Shown piece by piece: positions 56,091 through 64,000 of a stretch of DNA of 64,000 nt. A model generated the notes under the pieces. The model did no database searches. It was not told the DNA's origin and saw only the letters and a list, made by a program, of their open reading frames with translations. Position 1 is the stretch's first letter, and each line of letters opens with the position of its first letter. Origin of the DNA: Viola odorata (taxonomy: Eukaryota; Streptophyta; Magnoliopsida; Malpighiales; Violaceae); the NCBI GenBank assembly GCA_963691705.1, contig OY829538.1:13852443-13916442 (forward strand), given 5' to 3'. Made by a program: the position numbers and the translations under genes.

Positions 56091-56984
56091 CCGACCACCT
56101 TCATTCGCAAACGGACCGAATTTTTTTACACAAAAAAACCACACTCTCCCTCCACATTTTGCCGGACCAATACACGCACCCTCAAGCCTCACTCCCCTTC
56201 GTCCAAACGTAGCAGCAACCGCACGGTAAGTTGCTTTCTCTCTCCCTCACCTACTGTTTTCTCTTCAAAATTGTTTCTCGCTTTAGTTGATCGTTTAATG
56301 GCCCCCAATGTGTTCTAATAGCTTGAGTGTTAAGTTAATTTCAGTACGCTAGCATCAATTAAATTGTTTAAATGCTTGAAATGTTTATGTGCTAATTAAA
56401 CGGTTTAATACGCATTCTTGTTCTTGTCGCAATAGTCACTGTTTTGGTTCCCGCTTTCTGGTTGTGATTGCTCGGTTGCGTTGTAGGAAGAGAGAGGCTC
56501 CTTTTGGGCCAAGAACCAGGCGAATTGGTTCGTCACCTCCGTCGCCGGCAGTGGCGCCGGCGACGTGAGGTTGAAGATGATGACTTCATGGGCCATTTGG
56601 CCCTTCGGCCGAAATAAAGAAAGGTGATGGGCTTGGCCCATCACCATTTAAATGACTCACCTTGGGCCAGGAACTGTTCCTGGCCCATTTCTTCAAATTT
56701 TAAATAGGGCCCAGCCCATTTAGATTTTTTCCGAGTCGCCGATTCGTCATTTTTTACGCAAAATGCTCGCATGTTTCATATATTTATTTTTTCACGATAC
56801 ATGCTATTTCTCGTATGTTTTATACATGAATCGATTAATTCACTTTTTTTTTTCGTAAAATATTTCGTATGCTTTTTATTTTATCAAAATTGTTTATTGA
56901 ATTGTTTATACGCGAATTGCTCATTCTTTATCGTAATATTTATTTTCACATAATCTAACCTCAGTCATTTATATCTAACTGTTT

Positions 56985-57590
56985 AAATTCAGTCATTTAA
57001 AATATCGCCTATATGGTCGGTCGCTTTTTTTTAATTTTCGTAAATATTCAACTGCTTTAATTTTTCGCAAACTGCTGGAAATCCTTCCGCAAATTATCAA
57101 CTGTTTAATTTTCCGCACTTTAAATTCCAGCAATTTACTTTCGGCAATTTAAATTCAGTCATTTAAAATACCGCCTTTATGGTCGGTCGCTTTTTTTTTA
57201 ATTTTCGTAAATATTCAACTGCTTTAATTTTTCGCAAACTGCTGGAAATCCTTCCGCAAATTATCAACTGTTTAATTTTCCGCACTTTAAATTCCAGCAA
57301 TTTACTTTCGGCAATTTAAATTCAGTCATTTAAAATACCGCCTTTATGGTCGGTCGCTTTTTTAATTTTCGTAAATATTCAACTGCTTTAATTTTTCGCC
57401 AAACTGCTGGAAATCCTTCCGCAAATTATCAACTGCTTAATTTTCCGCACTTTAATTTTCCGCACTTTACCTTTCCGCACTTTAATTTCTCGCAATTTAC
57501 TTTCAGCAATTTAAATTCAATATACCGCCTATATGGTCGGTCGCATTTATTTTCTGCAAATATCCAACTGCTTATTCTCTGCATTATCAA
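56985..57590. repeat. 166-bp tandem repeat, three copies and a partial fourth
   Basis: Copies start at about 56985, 57151 and 57318, each with AAATTCAGTCATTTAAAAT followed by TATGGTCGGTCGC. A shortened fourth starts near 57506. The first three are nearly identical, so the expansion is recent. Confidence 0.88.
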
Positions 57591-57663
57591 TCAATTTTAT
57601 TTTCTGCAAATCATCAAACCTTTTTCCTTTAAATTATCAAACTACATGTAATTTTTCTATATT

Positions 57664-58560
57664 CATCAACTAGCATTTTAATTTTTCTCACATGCGTAAA
57701 ATAAATCATTTTTCGCATGCAATCAACGTAGCATTTTAATTCTTCTCACATGCGTAAAATCAATCATTTTTCGCATGCAATCAACGTAGCATTTTAATTT
57801 TTCTCACATGCGTAAAATCAATCATTTTTCGCATGCAATCAACGTAGCATTTTAATTTTTCTCACATGCGTAAAATCAATCATTTTTCGCATGCAATCAA
57901 CGTAGCATTTTAATTTTTCTCACATGCGTAAAATCAATCATTTTTCGCATGCAATCACGTCAGCATTTAATTCTCACATGCGTAAAATTCATCATTTTTC
58001 GCATGCAAATTACGTCAGCATTTTAATTTTTCTCACATGCGTAAAATCAATCATTTTTCGCATGCAATCAACGTAGCATTTTAATTTTTCTCACATGCGT
58101 AAAATCAATCATTTTTCGCATGCAATCACGTAGCATTTAATTCTCACATGCGTAAAATTCATCATTTTTCGCATGCAAATTACGTCAGCATTTTAATTCT
58201 CACATGCGTAAAATACATCATTTTTCGCATGCAAATCACGTCAGCATTTAATTCTCACATGCGTAAAATCCATCATTTTTCGCATGCAATCACACTAGCA
58301 TTTAAATTCTCACATGCGTAAAATCCATCATTTTTCGCATGCAATCAACTAGCATTTTAATTCTCACATGCGTAAAATCCATCATTTCTCGCATGCAATC
58401 AACTAGCATTTAAATTCTCACATACGAAAAATCCATCATTTTTCGTATGCAATCACCTAGCGATAAATTCTCGTATGCTTAAAATCAATCATTTTTCGCA
58501 TACAACCAAACTCAGCATCTCATTTCGTATGCGCGAAATCCATCATTTCTCGTATACAAT
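57664..58560. repeat. About 57-bp tandem repeat, about 16 units, each with a hairpin
   Basis: The unit carries AGCATTTTAATTTTTCTCAC, then ATGCGTAAAATCAATC, then ATTTTTCGCATGCAATC. CATGCGTAAAAT and ATTTTTCGCATG are near-perfect inverted arms around a five-base loop. Unit length is 53-59 bases. The last three units are diverged, but both arms changed together. Confidence 0.9.
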
Positions 58561-59116
58561 CAACTGTCATTTAAATTCTTGCATTCATAAATTGCTTATT
58601 TATTTCTCGAGCTATCGCTAACACTCTCATTTTGCAGGTTTTAGTTTCAAGCTTCGCTCGAAAGTACGCCTTTCGATTCCTTTTTATTTATTCGATGCTT
58701 TCTGCAAATATCCATCGTATGCATGATATATAGAACTGCTAGAACTAAAATCAACCCACATGCACAACGTGTTTAAAGACTTTCTTAAAATGCCGCGTTC
58801 ATGTGATTTTACTTCTCGCTTATATTGACTGCATGTACATGGGGACTTTCGATCCCACAGCAAACTATCATTTTAAATCCATCATTTAAAATGGTACTCT
58901 GTTAGCAATCCATGTTAGGATCACGTAGTAATTAAGTTAATCATGCATAGCCCGATGATGAAAAAAGAGGGCGCTCATTCAGTCTTACGGAAAATTCAGT
59001 CCCATCACGATCATAATAAAGACTAAAGTGACGATTCCTCTGAGGGCCCACTTTTCAAAACGCATTTCATCAAAACACCTTTAAAACACCTCTCTCATCA
59101 ACCGGTAACCGTTTTC

Positions 59117-59170
59117 GGATGTGACTCGGGTGCCTAACACCTTCCCGAGACCATAATACGACCCCGAACC
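59117..59170 (+). promoter_or_regulatory. Conserved LTR block shared with E4
   Basis: 54 bases matching E4 30198-30251 in reverse complement at 52 positions, about 220 bases from the LTR end in both elements. Confidence 0.7.
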
Positions 59171-59395
59171 TTTGTCTGGGGTCCAGACCCCTTTTTTTGT
59201 GCCTTTAGTTTTTTACTTATTATATTTCCTATGCCATGACGATTAGGGTTCCCTAAGCCTAGCAACCAAATTAGGGTGGCGACTTCATTGCATGCTGCGA
59301 GGCGTCCATCTACGATGAGCATTGTAAGGTCCCGAATTTCGTTGCACACTCGTGAATTAGCATTCCTCTGTTAATTTTCGTGGGGCGCGACAGTT

Positions 59396-59413
59396 TGGCG
59401 ACTTCACTGGGGA
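59396..59413 (+). promoter_or_regulatory. Candidate E5 primer binding site
   Basis: TGGCGACTTCACTGGGGA, three bases after the LTR end. Its position and TGG start are right for a primer site. I do not assign the tRNA. Confidence 0.65.
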
Positions 59414-59930
59414 AGGATGCTTTGGTCGGAGCCGGTTTTATCTTTTTAGAGAGGTGTTTTATTTGTTTATTTATTTGCTTTGATCAATTGCTGGCCTGTT
59501 TATTTATTTGCTTTATCAATTGTCATATGCATTTCATAGCGCCCTACACCCAGGGGACAATTACCAAAATAGGAGGGTAGTAGTGACGCCCTAGGACACA
59601 TGTCCTGGGTAGTGTTCACCAATCCCAACTCGGATGAACCCCTAAAGCCAGTCGAAAGGTTATACGATTTCGCAAGGAATCGGGCGACTGGACGACACTT
59701 TAGGGACCTTTTCATGGTGTCATCCGGGAACCATTCAAGCCAGTTAGAGGTGTCGGAATCAGAGCCCCAGCACGTGCATCATGATTATAACTGTTTTTCG
59801 TGGCTCTATTTGTCTTGATGGCATTTTGACCTGATTTTTCCTGTTATACAAACTGCGGGTTTCTCACACTATTTACTTAGCACTTGAATTTTACTTTCGT
59901 CCCCAACAGGACCCATTTTGCTCATTCGCT
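59414..59930. other. E5 leader
   Basis: No coding region recognised. It contains TTTATTTATTTGCTTT repeats near 59464-59516. Confidence 0.45.
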
Positions 59931-61652
59931 ATGACTGCGCCTACACTACTTTCATTTAATATTTTCGGGGGACGAAGTTTCGACGATCAGGCCGTACAAG
60001 GAGATCTGTTGGAACGTGGGTTCGCCCCTGACATCACCACTAAGATCAAAGTAGAAGTCGTGGACTTTGACTTAACTAGGATTCGGATGTTGAGAAATGA
60101 GCTGACTGAAGACGAAGAGACACAGTTTGAGGGGATTTATGGAAAGCTACTGACCCTAGTCGACGTAAAGACTGATTGGGGTTGCATCCGGGCAGCCCTG
60201 AAATTCTGGGATCCCTATTATCGGTGCTTCTCTTTCGACAAAGAGGTAGACTTGACCCCTACGCTAGAGGAGTACTCAGCTCTGATGTGCTTCACCTCTC
60301 CTATATCGGCCATATACCAGAATGTTCGACTCGACTCCTCAAGTGTCAAAATAAGGCTCGATAAGCTGTTAGGAATCACTACTCGTGTCAGAGAGGGGGA
60401 CTACTTCTGGTGCTGGTCAGATATCGAGGCACGCTTTCGATTGTCCAACGAAAAGAAACGCTTAAGGATTCTGGCCTTCGCCATTGTAGGATTTGTCCTC
60501 TTTCCGAAAATGAGGAATGCCATCGACTTTGCAGCAGCCAACATCTTTTACGAGATGGAAACAAATGCCATCAATCCTACAACAGCCATTCTGGCCGAGA
60601 CCTTTCGCTCCTTGGACTCTTGTCGAAGAAAAGGGAAAGGGAGACTTACATGTTGCACCCAGTTGTTGACAGTATGGTTGGTCAGCCACTTCAAGCAGAT
60701 TCCTGATCAGACCATTTTCTTCGCAAGTTACATAAGGTCATGTCCTCTTCTCAGGGTTATCAATGCAATGACCACGGATAGATGGGAGATGGAAAATAAG
60801 GATGTCTAGATCCACCGATTCATAAATCTCTCAGAAGAAGACTTCAGTTGGCACGCCAAGTGGCTGCAGACTTCCAATCCCATTGTCTGCTGCGGACACT
60901 TACCTTGGGTTCCTTTGATCGGAGCATGGGGATGCGTTCACTATTGTCCGGCCCTCGTCCTCAGACAGTTTCGCATCACCCAAATCATTCCAGTAACTTT
61001 TGGCATGACGAAATCAGACCTGCCACACGCTGAAGAAGATCAGAACATTCAGCTGTACGCCCATGACTGGGCCCACCCTTTCTGCCTCAAAGGGCACGGC
61101 ATCTCTGCAACCACAATACCAGAATATCCACAGTGGAGGTAGAGACGAGTTAATGGTAATGTCTTACCTCGCCCAGAAAATCAAAAACTGATGGAAGAAG
61201 AAGGGGAATCGCAAGTGAGCGAAGGAATGGATGTCATGGCTTACGCTCAAGTGGTAGAACAGATGCTAGCAGCACAAGAAGAACGAGATCTGATGGTAGA
61301 GGAAAGGGATATGGCCCAAGCTCGTCAATGTGGCTTAGAGGTCCAGATGAATGAACTGGACAGGCAGCACAAGGATTTCGTCCGCGTACAAACAGTACAA
61401 AAGAATGTGGCCCTCAGGGACTTTAAGGAACGCTTGAGCAGTGAAACCCGCAAAAGAGAAGCATCAAGTGCCATAATTGAAGACAGGGATTCAACGATAA
61501 GGGTTTTGACTACTCGCGCAGACTTGGGAGAAAGGAACAACCAAGTACTGCAAAGCCGAATTGCCGCCTTAGAGGCTGAGTTAGAGATGAAGAAAGGGGA
61601 GTTGGCTTCGATGGAGTACCTTTGGCAGCAGGACTCGGACGCCCAGGAATGA
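59931..61652 (+). pseudogene. E5 extra ORF upstream of gag (DUF7745-like, coiled-coil C-terminus)
   Basis: One frame of 573 codons with two TAG stops (60807-60809 and 61139-61141). The N-terminal two-thirds contains WGCIRAALKFWDPYYRCFSF, LTPTLEEYSALM, and a long helical domain (RLRILAFAIVGFVLFPKM, AETFRSLDSCRRKGKGR). It ends with a PEYPQWR-type motif. This matches the plant retroelement domain I know as DUF7745, which occurs as a separate ORF before gag in Ogre/Tat elements. The C-terminal part (about 61190-61640) is a strong coiled coil (EERDLMVEERDMAQ, LQSRIAALEAELEMKKGEL). The function is unknown. AATAAA and a poly(A) run follow. Confidence 0.75.
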
Positions 61653-61783
61653 CACCTTCAGGGAAAGGCTCGGAGATCGGCCCATCTGTTCTTTTTAGCT
61701 AGGACCCCTAATTTCATCTATCCTAGCCATTTTTGATGAATTTAGGAAGTTGGCAAGTTTACCATATTTTGTAAACGCTTTTT

Positions 61784-61859
61784 AATAAAGTCGTACTCTT
61801 TCGGATATTTATTAAATCGACTCATCTTTTCCATATCAACTATCCCTTCAATACAAACT

Positions 61860-61892
<33 letters not shown>
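61784..61892 (+). other. Polyadenylation-like signal and A32 tract after the extra ORF
   Basis: AATAAA at 61784-61789, then 71 bases, then 32 consecutive A (61861-61892). The spacing is longer than the usual 10-30 bases, but the arrangement resembles the 3' end of a polyadenylated transcript joined into the element. Confidence 0.5.
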
Positions 61893-61894
<2 letters not shown>

Positions 61895-62374
61895 CCCCCG
61901 GGGTAAAACACAATCATCTCACCGAAATTCCGAAAAATCAGAACAAGTATTCAAAACAGCCAAGTAGCGTTCACTCATGGCCATATCCTCTTAGCTTATC
62001 ACAAAACACTCCAAGTTCATAGCATAGATCATCGTCTCTCCCCTTGGCAGGGTTCACCAGGCATCAGGCCTCGCATCGTCAAAAGCATAGGGTAAAAGAG
62101 ATCTTCTTAGCATGGTGGCATTGGTTGCCCCTGCGGAGTTGGGTTTCGCCGTTAGCATCTCAGATTTACTTCATATCGTTGGAATGTATAGAGGCTTCCT
62201 TCGTATCTTGTCGACAACTGGGATTCCTCGCCTCTCCAACCGCCCTGGAAATATCAAATGAAAGCGCAGCCGGAAAGTGAATGAGCAAATGTGGGGACCT
62301 CGGGATTGCACACCACCTGTGTATGACTTTGTACTCACCCTTTTTGTGCTTTTCTTTTTCTTTTCAGGTTCGCG
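61893..62374. other. E5 spacer before gag
   Basis: Non-coding. It ends in a T-rich stretch TTTTCTTTTTCTTTTCAG (up to 62367) that is an excellent splice acceptor, just before the gag start. gag could therefore be expressed from a spliced RNA, but no donor is identified. Confidence 0.45.
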
Positions 62375-64000
62375 ATAGCTCCTCGGAAGCGCGCTACTCC
62401 GCACAGGCTCCCCCTAACTAGACTTCAAAAACGAAAAATGACTGAACAAGCTAAGGCTGACGAAGTACTAACGGCTAGAATCGCCGAACTAGAGGAGCAA
62501 GTTCAGATTACTACAGAAAGGGCCGCCAGGGCCGAAAAGGAAAGGGATGAAGCTACCACCGAATTCCCACCGGGTTTCGATCCCCCTCAAGCAAGAGTAC
62601 CTCCCTCTTCGCTCACCGTCGCAGGACCTTCCGTACCCCCACTACTTTCTGGACCCCCGGGCCAATGGAGATGGGTCAGTCCCTTCACTGTACCCACCGC
62701 TGCAAATTCTACGGTTAAGACGGGTGAAGAGATCTCCTCGTCGCTTCAGCACCTTTCAATCAATCCTGCTGTGGACCCCAATAAAAGCCAGGCTCACCTC
62801 GAGGCTTTGTATCTCCCTCCTATTCCTCCGAGCACAATTCCCGGACCTGTGGGAACTCAGCTCCTCACTTTCAATCCAGCACAACCCCAGTTCTCCTCAG
62901 AACCAATGCTACCCTGCGGGTATAACCCCCTCGGAGTCGAGCAACCGAAAAGCGACCGACTGAATTTGCTTGAGGAAAGGCTCCGAGCGATTGAAGGTGC
63001 TGATCCTTTCGACCCTGCCGGCCCAGCTGATATGTGTATGGTCCCCGGGATCGTCATCCCACCGAAATACAAGATCCCTGACTTCGAGATATACACCGGG
63101 GTCGAGTGCCCAAAGACCCACCTCAGAGCATATTGCAACAAAATGGCAGAGATGATTCACAACGAGCCGTTGTTGATCCATCTATTCCGGGAAAGCTTGA
63201 CTAAGCATGCCCTAACTTGGTACATGGGTCTAGACAAAGCCAGAATCAGGACATGGAGAGACCTGTCTGATGCCTTCTACCGGCAATATAAGTTTAACAT
63301 GGAGGTAGCTCCCGACCGGGCCGACCTACAAAGTTTGGAAAAGAAAGTCGGCGAGTCCGTTAAGACCTACGCTCAGAGATGGAGAGAGCTGGCTTCTAGG
63401 ATCTCTCCACCTTTAAGCGACAAGGAACTCTTATCGATCTTTCTACACACCTTCAAGGCTCCCTACTACACCTACCTGATCTCGAATCCTTCAAATAGCT
63501 TCTCCGACATGGTCCTAATCGCCGAAAGAGTCGAGCAAGGGATTAAATCTGGACGAATCTCGCCTTCGGCACCAGAGTCTGCACCTAAGAAGGCATCCAT
63601 CGCAAAGAAAGATGTGGGGTTTGTTGCTCCCCAAGCTAATCATGGGCAGCCATTTCCATCACCTCCACCTTATCTATCGCCATCGCCCTACCCTTTGCCA
63701 TCGCTATATCAACCCACCTACTTTCCTTTCACATCACCACCTGTTGCTAATACCGCGCCTCAAAATCCTACACATTTCTCGCCGCCTCCGGTACAAGCAT
63801 CACAACCCATGCAACCCAAGCCATATAACCCACCAAGATACCCGAATAACCAAAACACATCGAACAATCGGTGGAACCGAGAGCCTTTGCCTCCTCTCCC
63901 CCTCCCTGCGGGAGAAATCTACAAGCATCTCCTAGCAGCCGGACAGATCGTACCAGTTCCAGCGCAGCCTCAGTTGCCTCCTTACCCGAAGTGGTATGAT
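62375..64000 (+). CDS. gag: E5 gag, open at the window edge
   Basis: A frame that stays open to the last base of the window. The first ATG is 62438 (MTEQAKADEVLTARIAELEE). In frame 63 bases upstream is ATA (62375) followed by APRKRATPHRLPLTRLQ, which looks like the original start (ATG to ATA). After a coiled-coil N-terminus and a Pro-rich linker, the gag core spans about 62990-63560 (VIPPKYKIPDFEIYTGVE, THLRAYCNKM, LFRESLTKHALTWYMGL, TWRDLSDAFYRQYKFNM, SVKTYAQRWRELASRI). A Pro/Ser/Gln-rich tail follows. No stop is found in 521 codons from the ATG, so this gag is better kept than most here. The knuckle and protease would lie beyond the window. Confidence 0.9.
   Translation, partial: MAPRKRATPHRLPLTRLQKRKMTEQAKADEVLTARIAELEEQVQITTERAARAEKERDEATTEFPPGFDPPQARVPPSSLTVAGPSVPPLLSGPPGQWRWVSPFTVPTAANSTVKTGEEISSSLQHLSINPAVDPNKSQAHLEALYLPPIPPSTIPGPVGTQLLTFNPAQPQFSSEPMLPCGYNPLGVEQPKSDRLNLLEERLRAIEGADPFDPAGPADMCMVPGIVIPPKYKIPDFEIYTGVECPKTHLRAYCNKMAEMIHNEPLLIHLFRESLTKHALTWYMGLDKARIRTWRDLSDAFYRQYKFNMEVAPDRADLQSLEKKVGESVKTYAQRWRELASRISPPLSDKELLSIFLHTFKAPYYTYLISNPSNSFSDMVLIAERVEQGIKSGRISPSAPESAPKKASIAKKDVGFVAPQANHGQPFPSPPPYLSPSPYPLPSLYQPTYFPFTSPPVANTAPQNPTHFSPPPVQASQPMQPKPYNPPRYPNNQNTSNNRWNREPLPPLPLPAGEIYKHLLAAGQIVPVPAQPQLPPYPKWYD

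Larger units (their letters stand above)
55154..59392 (+). repeat. E5 5' LTR (4.2 kb)
   Basis: Starts TGTTGATACCCGAATTTTG and ends GGGGCGCGACA, followed three bases later by a primer-site-like sequence. It contains a TATA box at 56083, two kinds of tandem repeats (56985-57590 and 57664-58560) and the 54-base block shared with E4 (59117-59170). The exact limits are inferred from one copy only. Confidence 0.75.
55154..64000 (+). mobile_element. E5: Ogre/Tat-like giant-LTR retrotransposon, 5' part
   Basis: Plus-strand element running off the window. It has a 5' LTR of about 4.24 kb, a primer-site-like sequence, an extra ORF upstream of gag, then gag. A large LTR with internal tandem arrays and an ORF before gag are features of Ogre-type Tat elements. 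Its pol and 3' LTR are not in view. Confidence 0.8.

Noticed and set aside
57664..58560. CRISPR-like appearance of the regular palindromic array
   Set aside because: The units are contiguous with no unique spacers, and the context is a plant LTR. It is a tandem repeat.
63612..63935. 107-codon plus-strand frame near the right edge
   Set aside because: It is a different phase of the Pro-rich E5 gag tail, whose own frame is open through this stretch.

Overview
This window is plant nuclear DNA, almost certainly from a eudicot angiosperm. The evidence is four lineages of plant Ty3/gypsy LTR retrotransposon (Athila, Tat, an Ogre/Tat-like giant-LTR type, and a CRM-like chromovirus), a hAT-type MITE, a plant GH17 beta-1,3-glucanase gene relic, and a plant DUF630-type N-terminus. 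It looks like heterochromatin: roughly 90% is nested retrotransposon, and only about 6 kb (23.9-30.0 kb) holds gene-derived sequence.

Layout. (1) 201-23919 is a minus-strand Athila-type element, E1. It has 1.53-kb LTRs, a tRNA-Asp primer site and an AACAT target duplication. It is split inside its integrase by a second minus-strand Athila-type element, E2 (5259-17449, LTRs of about 1.54 kb, TGTAG duplication). E2 keeps an uninterrupted 1285-codon pol. By hand alignment the E1 LTRs differ more (about 45 changes) than the E2 LTRs (about 37 changes and one 3-bp indel), which agrees with the nesting order. (2) 23925-30007 is old low-copy DNA: a hAT MITE, a broken GH17 gene, a 32-codon DUF630 start fragment, a 3' LTR remnant, and a clean first exon of a conserved-looking gene (29479-29620). 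(3) 30008-55153 is the interrupted LTR of a minus-strand Ogre-like element, E4. Inserted in it is a complete minus-strand Tat-lineage element, E3 (31858-55053, AAAAT duplication), which itself carries a complete minus-strand CRM-like element, E6 (39735-47369, CATTT duplication). (4) 55154-64000 is a plus-strand Ogre-like element, E5. Its 4.2-kb LTR is packed with tandem repeats, followed by an extra ORF and a gag frame that runs off the window.

How the parts work. E1, E2, E3 and E6 each carry gag, protease, reverse transcriptase, RNase H and integrase reading toward lower coordinates. E3 has the Tat-type second RNase H and, between integrase and its 3' LTR, a plus-strand (antisense) cassette of at least four ORFs. 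Two of these are related to each other, contain plausible introns and have TATA-like boxes. E5 has an extra ORF upstream of gag. Every polyprotein except E2 pol is broken by stops or frameshifts, and most of the stops fit C-to-T decay of methylated DNA. E2 pol has lost its integrase catalytic glutamate.

The points most worth a second look are the antisense gene cassette of E3, the hairpin-per-unit tandem array in the E5 LTR with apparent compensatory changes, the 18S rRNA fragment carried by E1, the E6 pol frame that runs through its polypurine tract into the LTR, and an AATAAA plus A32 tract after the E5 extra ORF that looks like a captured mRNA end.
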